From: Clusia tigrina
Lineage: Eukaryota; Arthropoda; Insecta; Diptera; Clusiidae
Direction: 5' to 3'
Assembly (NCBI GenBank): GCA_920105625.2
Contig: OV050032.1
Span: 195,935,291-195,999,290 of the forward strand
Length of the DNA stretch: 64,000 nucleotides
Program-made: the position numbers and the translations under genes
Shown here: piece by piece, positions 24,441 to 37,092 of the stretch
How the letters are laid out: every line of letters begins with the position of its first letter
Numbering within the stretch: position 1 is the stretch's first letter
Notes under the pieces: generated by a model
What the model was told of the DNA's origin: nothing
The model's database searches: none
What the model saw: the letters and a program-made list of their open reading frames with translations, nothing else

Positions 24441-24636
24441 TTAATTACTATATGACGGGGGAGTCTTGCCTTTCCTGGCATTGTCCTTGCGCTGACTATC
24501 ACCATCCCAAGTAAGGGAACTTTTTAGTCAGTGCTTGAACGCCGCCACACCGTGGTATCACAATGGGCCACTATGTGTGCTCAAGTGTGCTTTTGGCAAA
24601 CTGGGCGGCCACTTCTACTTAACCTAACCTAATTAC
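24441..24636 (+). mobile_element. 3' UTR remnant of a non-LTR retrotransposon
   Basis: Contains GTGGTATCACAATGGGCC, the 3' UTR motif seen in the fragments at 10455 and 38242, and ends CTTAACCTAACCTAA. No coding part is left. Confidence 0.65.
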
Positions 24637-24819
24637 TATATGTGTATATACGAGTATATTATATATCTATTTTTAATGATCCATTTTGTTTGCGTTGTTA
24701 GCTTCTTAATTAAATATATTTAACAATATAAAAAGATTGCGAGTAGTTCTTCTGGTCACCTGGTATTTCAACACCCATCTACGTATTAGATGAGATATTT
24801 CTTTATATTGCTGCGAAAA

Positions 24820-24990
24820 TTAGTGTCGCTAATAGTCTGATCACTGGATTGTGGCAATTTTTTCCAAAATTCTTTGCTAGTTAATTTCACTTTAATTAAG
24901 TTGATTCATTTGATACTGTTTTAATTAAGGAATAGCTAACTACGTTTAGTTTAAGAGCATATTCGCAAGTTTTTCTTTTACTTTTAAAAC
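24820..24990 (-). mobile_element. LTR-like fragment, copy 1
   Basis: Shares CTAATAGTCTGATCACTGGA and downstream blocks (TTTCACTTTAATTAAGTTG, TTCAGTTTAAGA-type) with 26405-26565. The CACTGGATTGTG core resembles the inverted 3' end of the LTRs at 11.7, 41.5 and 55.0 kb, so an LTR fragment in minus orientation is likely. Confidence 0.5.
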
Positions 24991-26404
24991 GTTCCTGTAG
25001 CTTCTGCTACCAACTCACTCAACAACTCACCCTCTCTAGTCACTTTGCATCCCTTCTTTGTTTATTTTGACTGCTTTCGAATTAACTAAGTTGATGCGTT
25101 GCCTAATCTTGACTTTATGCCGTTTAGTAGAGAGACTGACGACTACAATCGATCACTAACGACTTTTCACTAATGTGATTTCTCTCTGATGTTTGCTCAG
25201 GTTCAGCCATGAATAAACATCAGATTCAGCCATGAATAAATATAGTACATATTTACATGCATATATGTATGTAAATATGTACTATGTCTTTCCACAATGT
25301 TGCTATTTACATTAATTGTTATATACGAGTCCATAATCATCGACATAAATAGAATACGAACAAGGAAATTCAATATCAATTAATCCGAAAAATACATGCA
25401 TACATCATTATTTTAGAAATCCTCGTCATAGCATCAACTCCACCATGCACTCATCTCATTAAAAGCATCTCTCATTGTTTTTGATGATTTTGGACCACTG
25501 AAACGAGCAAAGCGGAATTTAATACGCATAACAGGCGAGGAGCAAATGCTGGCAGTCCAGTTTATGCGTTATGAATGCACACTCACCCACATTTCCCACA
25601 CACGCCTACACACTCACACACATCTTTCTCCCTGTCCACATATTATTGTGCTTGCTACGTCTTCTGTCCATTACAGTTCGTTTAATCCCATCGAAGTCAT
25701 ACCAAACAAGGACTATGTAAGGCTACATAGTCCTTGCGTAGAGAACGCTCGATAATTAATTCGCACTCGAAAGGTATCACATTACACCTCACTAACAGAG
25801 CACACTTGCATTACAAACCATTTATGGATGTGCTAGAACCAAGATGGGATAGGAAGGAGTAGCAGGAGCAGCTGTAACTATTTCACAAGAAACCATAGCA
25901 ATAATCTGGCATGCAGAGGCGCATTGAAACCGCATAACACTGATTATTAAATTCATATGCAATACTGAACCCGAACTAGCGATGCAACAAATTCGAATCA
26001 CATAAATCGCAATCGGGGATTCTTGAACTCCTCAAGACTATTTACAGCAATTTTGTAAAAGTCTTCTAACTGATAAAATCAACGTAGTTAGTCGGAATTC
26101 TATTTGCATCAATTATATTTACAGAATATTCCTTCAAGGATCTGAGGAAGTGTGAGAAGAAATATTCCAAAAAAATGTATATTTTATATGAAAGAAATTT
26201 ACTCAATATTGAAATAGTAACAAAAACAACAAGAAAAAGATTGTATTGAAATCTTGCCAATTCCACAATCTAAAAATGTGTAAAACAATAGCAAACTTGT
26301 AGCACTGAAATAAGCAAGAAGAAATCTTATAGAACTGCTGCCTTCGTAGGACATTTCCTCTTCTAGCATTGTTGCTCTAAATTCTGATTTATATAGGAGT
26401 CAAA
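24991..26404. other. AT-rich intergenic DNA
   Basis: No gene recognised. A short inverted pair, GACTATGTAAGGCTACATAGTC, lies at 25711-25732. A CA-rich patch lies at 25580-25625. Confidence 0.35.
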
Positions 26405-26565
26405 TTCAGGAAGGTCGCCAATAGTCTGATCAATGGATTGTGGCAACTTTTTCAAAATACTTGTTTCTAATTTCACTTTAATTAAGTTGCTTCACTTAAC
26501 ACTGTTCTAATTAGGGAAGAGGTAACTCCGTTCAGTTTAAGAACATTTGAACAAGTCGCGTAATC
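26405..26565 (-). mobile_element. LTR-like fragment, copy 2
   Basis: Parallels 24820-24990 for about 150 bases with roughly 85 percent identity by eye. It ends shortly before the mariner at 26578, which may have inserted into or beside it. Confidence 0.5.
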
Positions 26566-26577
26566 GGGTTCTTCATA

Positions 26578-27858
26578 CGAGGGGTACTGTTTATATTTAG
26601 GGAACTGGCAACACTAATGTCAATAGCTAAAATCTGGCAACACCATAATAAAGTTCGCCATTTTTTAGCATAAACGTACTCACAACGTGCTGATGTACAA
26701 GTGCTATTTGTTTTGTTTACAGTGAGTTAAGAAAATCAATTTGGCCAAAGAATGGAAATTTCAAGAGAAGGTTTCGTTGGATTATTTTTCACAACTTTCC
26801 ACGTGGATTCTCTCAACAAGAATGTGTCGATGAACTCAGTTCTTTGTATGGCGATAAAGCACCATCAAAAACCACAGTATATCGCTGGTATAGTGAAATC
26901 TATCGTGGTTGTAGTTCGGTCGCCGACGAAGTCCGTGAAGGTCGTCCAAAATCGGTTGCTGTGCCACAAAACATTGAAGAAGTGCGTTAGCTGATAATCG
27001 TCATGTGAAATATCGTTAGATAGAGGACACCTTGGGCATTACTTCCACTTCCATACATTCAATATTGCATGAACATTTGGCTGTAAAAAAGATTTGTCCG
27101 CGTTGGATCCCACACAATTTGACAATCGCTCAAAAAAAGGCTCGTGTCAATTGGTGTAAGGAAATGATTAAAAAGTTCGACCGTGGTCCTTCAAAAGACG
27201 TGTATAGAATCGTGACAGGTGACGAATCATGGATATATGCGTATGAGCCGGAAACAAAACAACAATCGACCGTGTGGGTCCAAGACGAGTTAAATCCAAG
27301 AGAAGTTGTTCGTGGAGGAAGCACAGCGAAGCAAATTGTTGCCTGTTTCTTCGGCCGAATGGGTCATGCGGCCACTGTTCCGCTTCAGCCATGAAGGACG
27401 GTCAATTCTGAGTGGTAACCGACCATTTGTTTGCCGGAAGTCTTTGGAGAAATTCGTAAAACCAACCGCCAAAGACGCATCATTCTCCATCATGACAATG
27501 CGAGCTCTCACTCATCTCGTCAAACAGGTGAATTTTTGAGCAGTCAAAACATCGAATTGATGACTCATCCTCCGTACAGTCCTGATTTGGCACCCAATGA
27601 TTTCTTCTTGTTCCCGAATATCAAAGGTAAAGTGCGTGGTCAACGATTTACGGGCGCCGAAGAAGCAGTTGAAGCGTTCAAAAACCATGTTTTGGAGGTG
27701 TCTCAAGAGGAATGGAAAAACTACTGTGGTTTGAACGAATGCAAAAGTGTATTGACCATCAAGGGGAATATTTTGAAAAACAATGAAGTCATTTTCATTT
27801 AAAAATGAAAAATGTTTGTTATTATTTGCTATTCCCGAAATATAAATAGTACTCCTCG
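26578..27858 (+). mobile_element. Defective mariner element, copy 1 (1281 bp)
   Basis: TA target duplications at 26576-26577 and 27859-27860 flank terminal inverted repeats of about 27 bp (CGAGGGGTACTGTTTATATT and its partner). The transposase starts at ATG 26752 (MEISREGF). Catalytic signatures GDESW, HHDN and YSPDLAPND are all present (DD34D type), with the helix-turn-helix region before them. It is not translatable. A one-base loss in a T run follows codon 8, and a TAG and a frameshift lie near 26989. TGA at 27392 and TAA at 27416 break the middle, and 7 bases are missing near 27728 relative to copy 2. Four of the lesions are shared with the copy at 48344. Confidence 0.95.
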
Positions 27859-27860
27859 TA

Positions 27861-28794
27861 GAAATTGATTATCGTAATCATAATTTTATATATAAAAAAA
27901 GGGTTCATCACCAACGCACTTAGTCCGCTCAGGACGACAGAGAAACGTAGGAACGGGAGGGTTTACTGACCACGTTTGCAAGCGTAGCATTTCCATGGAA
28001 ATAATCCTTTACATTACATTAATTGAAACAAATTTATGGGAATGGAAATTGTATGTGGAAATTTCACATATAATTGCAATGCCGCAAATTAATACCAGCT
28101 TAAAAATGTGCTTATTAAAATATTATATTATTATATATAAATTCAATAATATACTCAGTAATTTAAACGGCTATGAACAAATATAGTTCCAAGTAGTATG
28201 AAATAATAAGCGTTTATTTTCATTAAAAAACCCCCCATGTCCTCATGAAAGCCTGTTGAATAATAATACAGACAAGCTACAAATAACACTGCCCTATTCT
28301 TTGTATAAAAGAGAGAAGGAGACAGAAAGAGTGAGGAAAAGACCGAGAGTAAAAGTTTAAAAAGAGAAAGGCATTTTTGAGCGCAATGCATACGAGGTTT
28401 CTCAAGCGGCAGGGAAGCAGGCAGGCAGCCCAGAAGAACGCTATGAACACACAGAGAACTAAACAGCAATTGAGCACTTTGGGAGTGCATTTCAGAGAAA
28501 GGAGGAAATCTGTTCAAATAGTAGTAGAATAAAAGTGAAAACCAACTTCTGCATGGCCACCCACTAGGAAATGTGGAGTTTATGTCAGGTGATATATGTA
28601 CATATCATTCTATCATAAATCTTACATATTTATATGTTTAAGTAATAGAATTATATGTTTCAAGTAAAGTAGGTAGCACTAAAAAAGGAGTTGATATTTA
28701 GAAAATGGCGACATTTACAAATTAACGGTTTATAATAAAGTAGGTCGTATAATATATAAAATAGTGGAGTATAATTTACATCATTCATAATCTC
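27861..28794. other. Intergenic DNA without recognised genes
   Basis: A purine-rich AGAGAAGGAGACAGAAAGAG stretch lies at 28310-28400. No gene recognised. Confidence 0.35.
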
Positions 28795-29085
28795 CCAATC
28801 TTGCATGGACGAGGAGGAGGAAGAGTCAATTGCTCACATGTTGTGCACGTGTCCAGCGCTGTCCAGAAGGAGGCGCACTTTCCTAGGCGACTATTTTCTG
28901 GATTCTTTGGGAGATATCTCAAAGAAAAAGATTAGCTCCATCAACTGCTTCATTAAAAACTCCAAATGGCTGGACTTTTGAAAGGGATGGGACCTGTTGT
29001 GTCATGCGGTGTCACAAAGGGTCAATGTTGGCCTAAGTGCGCCCTTCGGGCGGCCGCCTTACCTACCTATTTACCTACCTAATCT
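28795..29085 (+). pseudogene. 3' end of a non-LTR retrotransposon
   Basis: Reads SCMDEEEEESIAHMLCTCPALSRRRRTFLG, split here by convention at Cys and His positions: the cysteine-histidine tail distal to RNase H. It continues about 35 codons to a TGA, then a 3' UTR ending in TTACCTACCTA-type repeats. Closely similar to 54170-54520. Confidence 0.8.
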
Positions 29086-29108
29086 CCAAAAACCTTAAAA
29101 AACAAACA

Positions 29109-29335
29109 CCATTTGGGAAGTAAAACGCTATCTCAGTTCCCGTCCTTGGTAGGTTAACCAGTGCCAACTCCTTCTTTAGCCATCCAACATCAAGTTGGTG
29201 CAGTTAATTTTATTAAACAAAAACCATTTGGGAAGTAAAACGCTATCTCAGTTCCCGTCCTTGGTAGGTTAACCAGTGCCAACTCCTTCTTTAGCCATCC
29301 AGCATCAAGTTGGTGCAGTTAATTTTTATTGCCAA
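29109..29335. repeat. Twofold tandem duplication, 115 bp per unit
   Basis: CCATTTGGGAAGTAAAACGC starts at 29109 and again at 29224, and both units run to AGTTGGTGCAGTTAATTTT with one or two differences. Not coding. Confidence 0.95.
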
Positions 29336-29514
29336 ACCAGCTTGTAATTCTAAATTTACTAGTTTCTGCTAATTGTTCGAATCACTGGATTGTGTCAAGT
29401 AATGCCAAAACCTGATAGTTAGGTTGAATGGCTATCCTTAGATTCATATAGGCCTCTTACTCTCAAATTCAGACAATTAAGTTGGCTACTAAGAAGAAGT
29501 TCCAAAATATCGAT

Positions 29515-29890
29515 AGGTAGGTAGGTTGAATGGCTGTCCTAAGATTCACTTAGGCCTCTTCAATGCCCATTGTGGCACCACTAGAGCTTTTTCCCTACAC
29601 CTCCAGATCCTCCTTAAACCAACCTGTGGACTTGATAGAAGTAGCCACTATCGTTAGCTTCATCCGGGAAACCTCCTCAATACTGTCAAGAAATGGGAAT
29701 CCAAGCGCGGAGAACCTTTTTCAGTATAGAGCCATGCACCCCACACAGGAGGTGTTCCACTGTTTCGTCATGCTCGATATTTTGACAGCTCCTACAAAAG
29801 TCATAATGTAGTACCCCCAGTCTACTTGCATGTATACCACTCAAACAATGACCTCTCAGCACCCCTGATAAAGGCGGACACATTTTCTAT
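29515..29890 (-). pseudogene. 3' end of a non-LTR retrotransposon
   Basis: Minus strand reads GHCLSGIHASRLGV, then FCRSC and ETVEHLLC, the RNase H-distal tail. The 3' UTR toward 29515 contains GTGCCACAATGGGC and ends in AACCTACCTA. It is 5' truncated within the tail region. Confidence 0.75.
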
Positions 29891-30690
29891 ACTACAAAAA
29901 TTTCTTAATCAATCTTTACCACGGGTGATTTTAAATCTCAAACTGTACTCACATCGAGTTGTGTATAATATTTATAGCAGACCGCCCCTTTCGGGATATT
30001 TTCCGTACCGTGAAAGAGACAGCAACACTAATTAATCATGATGGCAACATTTTTGACTCTTAGTGCCAATGCCGCCTGAGGCAGAGGAGCGCACTAATCA
30101 CTTATGGCATTAGCGAGAACGAGAAAGCAACATCACACTCATATCGAATTGGGTGAAATACGATGGTTGTTGAATACTGAATTGGATATTTCGTTATATC
30201 CATGTTATTATATAAATCCAACCGTGAAGCTTTGATAATTTGCACATTTTATTTGGTGTTCAATTTTATGATCCTGTTCGATATACATCGGTAGAGCTGT
30301 TCAAGCGATTTAGATATAGAGTGAAATAATGACGAAATGAATGAGAAAAGTATGCTTCAAAAATAAATGTGGTCAAATAGAGTACAGTAAACGGATTCCT
30401 CAGATTACAATATAAAACAAACGTATTCGTCAGATTATAATATATGAGGACTTTCTAGCTCTACGAATTTCCTGAAGTTCTTCATATGCTCTTGGCTACC
30501 ATTTTTGATCTATTCGGGATATCAGTATAAAATTAAACGCACACAAAATTTTAAATTGTTGAATGGAAGAAAAACTAAACACTTTCAACAATTGATTTTT
30601 AAAAAATTAGCTTTTTAACTGTAGATCATGAATTGGATTGACTAATTGCCATTAACACATTCATGTACGATACGAGTTTTATAAGTGATT
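29891..30690. other. AT-rich intergenic DNA
   Basis: No gene recognised. Near 30400-30450 a 20-base phrase, ATTCCTCAGATTACAATATA, is nearly repeated. Confidence 0.35.
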
Positions 30691-30771
30691 ATGTGTGTTT
30701 GCCCAGCTAGTGGCGCACTTCCCGGACTTCGGATCCAGTCGCTTACTGTGTTAATTCCCGTAATTTCTAAT

Positions 30772-30935
30772 TAGCAAGTTCAAATCCTGCCACGGGCTTG
30801 GTCTTCAAAATGCTTCTTTCTATAAAATCTTTTTCTTTTCGCGTCGAAAGCCTCTGTAGCTAGTACTCATTCCCCCAACACCTTGCACTCATAATTAATT
30901 ATGGTGTAAGGAATAATATAATAATAATAATAAAA
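30772..30935 (+). mobile_element. tRNA-derived SINE, copy 3 (5' part replaced)
   Basis: Begins at the B box (GCAAGTTCAAATCCTGCC) and continues with the body CTTGGTCTTC, TTCGCGTCGAAAGC, GCTAGTACTCATTC and a tail of AATAATAATAAT. The A-box half is not recognisable upstream. Confidence 0.75.
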
Positions 30936-31229
30936 TATGGACTTTAAATAAAAGTCGCTCGTAAAAAAACTGGGAGAAAAAATGTTCTCGGGAGATGTTG
31001 GTACAACTTCCCTTAAAAGTTTCCCCGAATTTAGTAAAATTTAGCTTACTCATGTATTTATATTTTCAACTTTTTAAAGGTAAAACTGAATGTTAGCATA
31101 CCAGATTACACTTTCCCTTAAGAGGAATTTCTTTCGTTTTGTCTGACCTTTTATAAAGTAAAATTGTAATCGCACCACGCCACAAGACACTAACTTAATG
31201 TTCTGTAAATGACACAAACATTTGTTGTT

Positions 31230-33600
31230 CATCATTCTTGATATTCATTATTCTTGATATTGATCATTCTTCATATTCATCTTTCTTGATATTCATCACT
31301 TTTGATATTCATTATTCTTGAAATTCATCATTCTGATATTCTTAATATTCATCATTCTTGATATCCATTATTCTTAATATTCATCATTCTTGATATCCAT
31401 TATTCTTTATATTCATCATTCTTGATATTCATCATTCTTGATAATGATCATTCTTGATATTCATCATTCTTGATATTCATCATTCCGATAATCTTTCTTG
31501 AGTTCTTTCCAGTACTTTTTACTACACCTCTTTTTGGAACTTCTGAATGTCGGGATTTCTTCTCATTCATCATTCTTGATATTCATCATTCTAATATAAA
31601 TTCTTGATATTCACCATTCGTGATATTCATCATTCTTGAAATTCATCATTCTGATATTCTTAATATTCATCATTCTTGATATCCATTATTCTTAATATTC
31701 ATCATTCTTGATATCCATTATTCTTTATATTCATCATTCTTGATATTCATCATTCTTGATAATGATCATTCTTGATATTCATCATTCTTGATATTCATCA
31801 TTCCGATAATCTTTCTTGAGTTCTTTCCAGTACTTTTTACTACACCTCTTTTTGGAACTTCTGAATGTCGGGATTTCTTCTCATTCATCATTCTTGATAT
31901 TCATCATTCTAATATTCATTCTTGATATTCACCATTCGTGATATTCATCATTCTTGAAATTCATCATTCTGATATTCTTAATATTCATCATTCTTGATAT
32001 CCATTATTCTTTATAATCATCATTCTTGATATCCATTATTCTTTATATTCATCATTCTTGATATCCATTTTTCTTTATATTCATCATTTTTGATATTCAT
32101 CATTCTTGATAATGATCATTCTTGATATTCATCATTCTTGATATTCATCATTCCGATAATCTTTCTTGAGTTCTTTCCAGTACTTTTTACTACACCTCTT
32201 TTTGGAACTTCTGAATGTCGGGATTTCTTCTCATTCATCATTCTTGATATTCATCATTCTAATATTCTTTCTTGATATTCACCATTCGTGATATTCATCA
32301 TTCTTGAAATTCATCATTCTGATATTCTTAATATTCATCATTCTTGATATCCATTATTCTTTAAATTCATCATTCTTGATATCCATTATTCTTTATATTC
32401 ATCATTCTTGATATCCATTATTCTTTATATTCATCATTCTTGATATTCATCATTCTTGATAATGATCATTCTTGATATTCATCATTCCGATAATCTTTCT
32501 TGAGTTCTTTCCAGTACTTTTTACTACACCTCTTTTTGGAACTTCTGAATGTCGGGATTTCTTCTCATTCATCATTCTTGATATTCATCATTCTAATATA
32601 AATTCTTGATATTCACCATTCGTGATATTCATCATTCTTGAAATTCATCATTCTGATATTCTTAATATTCATCATTCTTGATATCCATTATTCTTAATAT
32701 TCATCATTCTTGATATCCATTATTCTTTATATTCATCATTCTTGATATTCATCATTCTTGATAATGATCATTCTTGATATTCATCATTCTTGATATTCAT
32801 CATACCGATATTCTTTCTTGAGTTCTTTCCAGTACTTTTTACTACACCTCTTTTTGGAACTTCTGAATGTCGGGATTTCTTCTCATTCATCATTCTTGAT
32901 ATTCATCATTCTAATATTCATTCTTGATATTCACCATTCGTGATATGCATCATTCTTGAAATGCATCATTCTGATATTCTTAATATTCATCATTCTTGAT
33001 ATCCATTATTCTTTATAATCATCATTCTTGATATCCATTATTCTTTATATTCATCATTCTTGATATCCATTTTTCTTTATATTCATCATTTTTGATATTC
33101 ATCATTCTTGATAATGATCATTCTTGATATTCATCATTCTTGATATTCATCATTCCGATATTCTTTCTTGAGTTCTTTCCAGTACTTTTTACTACACCTC
33201 TTTTTGGAACTTCTGAATGTCGGGATTTCTTCTCATTCATCATTCTTGATATTCATCATTCTAATATTCTTTCTTGATATTCACCATTCGTGATATTCAT
33301 CATTCTTGAAATTCATCATTCTGATATTCTTAATATTCATCATTCTTGATATCCATTATTCTTAATATTCATCATTCTTGATATCCATTATTCTTTATAT
33401 TCATCATTCTTGATATCCATTTTTCTTTATATTCATCTTTCTTGATATTCATCATTCTTGATATTGATCATTTTTCATATTCATCATTCTTGAAATTCAT
33501 CACTCTTGATATTCATCTTTCCTGATATTCATCATTTTTGATATTCATCATTCTTGATACTGATCACTCTGACATTCTTTCTTGACTTCTTTCTGGCACT
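31230..33600. repeat. ATTCATCATTCTTGAT satellite with 1002-bp higher-order period
   Basis: Short 15-16 bp units are organised into three larger monomers of about 317, 351 and 334 bp. Each contains a unique segment, CTTTCCAGTACTTTTTACTA to GAATGTCGGGATTTC. Marker variants CTAATATAAATT, CTAATATTCATT and CTAATATTCTTT recur exactly 1002 bp apart (31591/32593, 31909/32911, 32259/33261). The array edges are more diverged than the centre. Confidence 0.97.
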
Positions 33601-36600
33601 TTTTACTATACCTTTAATTGACTTTACTATACCTCTTATGAATGTCTCGATTCAACCGCTGACTATATTAGCACAGAATCATGTTGGCAGTCATTCAAGA
33701 GTCGCCACGAGAAGAAAACTGTTTAAGCCCAGTAATAAAAGAAAACTATTTCTGGTTTATGCCACATGAAAACTGCTCGTAAAAGTCGTTTTTACCCGAT
33801 AAGAACGTTTACTTCTAAAGGATATACTTTGGCCGTCGGTTTAATTGTACGCTAGTGACGCCTGTACTGAATTACCGGGAAAATTTCTCCCTGGGGTGTT
33901 GATAAATTATAGCCAGCGAGCAGCTCTCCTCGCGTATATTCTATGCCGAACGCCACCACTACCACGACACGACAGGGCAAAGAGCGTATGAAATTTAGAT
34001 CCTGCGCGCCAAAAAGTAGAAGAGCTCCACAAACAATGACTAACGAAACGGCAAACTACGAAAAGAGCACGAAAGCGGAAAAACGACGGGACAACAAACC
34101 GTTTGTTAGAGGGAATGGCGAAGTGTGCAGGTCGCCTGCCCACACACTCACACTCTCAACAGAAATAACAGCGGTGCTGGATATAAATTTAGTTACAATA
34201 TTCTCACTAAAGGCATTTAACTAATAAAATTGCAATAAAAGGCAACCGTTGTGGCAAAATGCCATGGAAGCGAATGTAATTGATGGAAAAGACAAGTAAT
34301 TAATAAATAAATTGAAAGCGACTCGGCGCCTACGCGTATGTGAGGATTTCGCCAAACGTGCGAGCAGAGTGCAGTAAGCAGGGAACGCAGCTGCAACAGC
34401 TGCTTAAAGTGTTCTTTTTACCAATTAACTTATCGATTTTGTACCAAAAGGGAAAAAATAGAAAAAAAACAGAAAAAAAAACAAAACGAATTAAAAAAAG
34501 TGCAGCGAAAAGAATTGAAAAAAAGGAACACAATCAAAGCACGAAAAGAAGCAACCGAGGCTCATATCACAATTCCACACCTTAAATCCTTTGCTCTGCC
34601 AAATACCGTTATCCATGATGTGATGTAAGTACTTTGCACATACAAAATAATTGTATAAAAATGCCGTTTTCAATGCTCCGCTTTTGTTTTTGCACTTCGT
34701 TTGTTTGCGAAATTTGTTGCCTTCCTTTGCGTACGCAAGAATTGAGCCTGCCGCGGTATTGTTTTTGCTTTTGGCTTTTTTGATCACTTTTCTGTTTTTC
34801 GCTGCGATGCGTTCACGTTGCGTTGCTGCTGCAGGGGGCGTTTGTTTCACCTTTTTTTTTCGTTATGCTTGTTGTACGTACACACGAACACTTGCCACGA
34901 TTTTTACCATACTGCCAGCATTTCACCGAATCTTGCTGCACCACGAACACAAATGCAAAAGAGGAGCACTCACACACACACGCACGCACCCACTGAGCCC
35001 ACACACAAAACTGCAATTTTGCCCGAGTGCAGCGTGAAGTGCACCGAAAATTGTACCACGCGCACCCACCCGCTTCTTAGCGGAAAACCATTTGCGTGGC
35101 GATGTTGCTGCTTTACGTTTTTCCTTTTGTTGCTGCTGCTGCTGATGTTGTTGCTGTTGTTGTTGGTGGTGGTGGCGGCTGTGGCGGCTGGTGGTGGCGC
35201 TGTTGTTGCTGCTGTTGCCACTACTACTACGACTGCGGCTGCTACTACGATTACTGCTGGTGCCGATGGTGCTGGTGTTGTTGCTGCTGCTGCTGCTGCT
35301 GCTGCAGCTGTTGTGTCGCCCGCTGCCGCTGTTGTTGCAACATTTTAAAGAGGGTCGTCGCTGTCGTCGCCGCCACCGCGGCCGATTTCTGCGTTTTATT
35401 TGTAAAAAGCGAAGCACCCGTTAGCCGCCAGTACCTACACAGAAAACAGAGCACAGTGCACCACCTAACGGTATGCGACCGACGTAAGTTTGGAACTGGC
35501 GGCGCCAGACACTGCTCGATAATGCTTCGGAAAATTGGCAGTGGTGTTATGAGTAATTCAGCGAGAGTGTGTGTGAGAGTCCTTGCTTTATCTGACGCTG
35601 GCTGTGAGTAAGAGTACTCGTAAGTGAGTGAGTGACTGACTGAATGCCCATGTGCAAACAAACAAACAGACACAATATCCACACACACACTCGCACACTG
35701 GCACACTCGCACGCACACTCAGACGGTGTCAGTATGTGTGCGTCTAAAAGCAACCCCTTTTTATGCTGGTGTGCTTTTGTGCAAAAAAGTAGTAGATTCG
35801 TTATTATTTAATAAATAAAAAGGATTTCGGCAATTTTTAAGAATTCCTGTGGATCCTGCAGTATCTCTCATGGCTTTGTTTTGCGAACTTCATCTCCAGT
35901 TTCTCTCCAGTTTCACTACAAATTCTGATTTTTATTCGGGCATTTATTAAATTTTACTTTTTATTCCAGCTTTCTCTTTTCTCACGTCAATTGGCAACCC
36001 TTGCGGAAAAACCCTCGCACACAGCTCCATGCAACAGCAAATATGTCCTGCTCCTACCCCAACTTTTCACTTTTGTTGTGTCGCTGACGCCGTCGGAGAT
36101 TTTGCTGTGTAGGCAGCGCAATTGCTCATACCTGCCGCGTCGGCGGCTGCCCTCCCACTTGTCCACCTCCGCGTGTGCATTTTGATGTGTGTTTGTGTGT
36201 GTGTGTGTGTGTGTTTGGTTGCGGTGGAATGCAACGTGAATGCAATTCCTTGCTTTCAGCGAAATGCACACGTTTGACCTAAAGAAATTATTGTATCTGC
36301 TGTTACGAAAGGGAAAATCCGCAAGCTCAGGAATGTGTAATGAATGTGCACCACTCGCCACTGGTGAGGCGGACAAAAAAATAAAGAGGCTGTATATATA
36401 ATACAAAAAAAGCGACAAAAAAATAGAAAACTGTCTGCTCAAGTGTGGGTTTGTATTGCAGGCGGGATTTTTGCTTGTTTGTTTGTACCAACTCCAGACT
36501 TGAAGTCAATTTTTGCATTTTTTATGCGGGTACACTGCAAGTGCATTGTTTGAACTGTCAAGTTGTAGGCCATACATTCAATGGCACCGTTGGTGTGACC

Positions 36601-36852
36601 TCGTGTAATGAAAGGAGTTTTTGCAACTGGAAATATTAAATGCGATTCGATGTACCTTAATCAGGGCAGAATCGTATGAAAGTGAACAAATCTGCTCACG
36701 CTAAGTATGTCGATGAAACCTTACAGAAGAGTTCTCTTCCATAGATAGTGGCAATTTAAACACCTTTCGATGTAATTACAATAAACCAATGGTAAGCGAT
36801 TATATTTATATATACATATATATTTTTTTGTCGGAGAACCTGGTGTAACAGC
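33601..36852. other. Low-complexity island without confirmed gene
   Basis: The stretch is less AT-rich than its surroundings. It contains GCT/GTT trinucleotide tracts at 35100-35340, CA runs at 34970-35010 and 35680-35730, and (TG)n at 36184-36215. Long frames on both strands are composed of Leu, Cys, Ala or Ser runs and look like repeat artefacts. A TCAGTT-like initiator or splice pair could not be tied to a coding exon. It might be UTR or promoter DNA of a gene outside the window. Confidence 0.3.
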
Positions 36853-37025
36853 CGCCCTCTGTGGCTTAGTGGTAAGCATGCTAGACTCACACTCAGAGGG
36901 TCGCAGGTTCAAAGCCTGCACCGGGCTTGGCCTCAAAAATACTTATTTTCTCTTCGAGTCGAAGGCCTCAGTACATAGTACTGATTCCCTTAAACCCATG
37001 CTGTCATAATTAACTATTCTGTAAG

Positions 37026-37092
<67 letters not shown>
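36853..37092 (+). mobile_element. tRNA-derived SINE, copy 4, with long (AAT)n tail
   Basis: TGTGGCTTAGTGGTAAGCATG (A box) and GCAGGTTCAAAGCC (B box) are followed by the shared body (CTTCGAGTCGAAGGC). The tail is about 21 uninterrupted AAT units at 37028-37092. The best preserved head with the longest tail in the window. Confidence 0.9.

Noticed and set aside
28155..28517. Minus-strand frame of 120 codons with Ser/Leu-rich content
   Set aside because: No domain, no conserved motif and it crosses a purine-rich low-complexity tract.
31230..33600. CRISPR-like array because of regular unique segments between repeats
   Set aside because: Segments between the short repeats are themselves repeated copies, and the genome is eukaryotic; it is a higher-order satellite.
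34818..35718. Long Ala/Val-, Cys- or Ser/Gln-rich frames on both strands
   Set aside because: Trinucleotide low complexity opens all frames at once; no domain, splice model or codon preference favours one.
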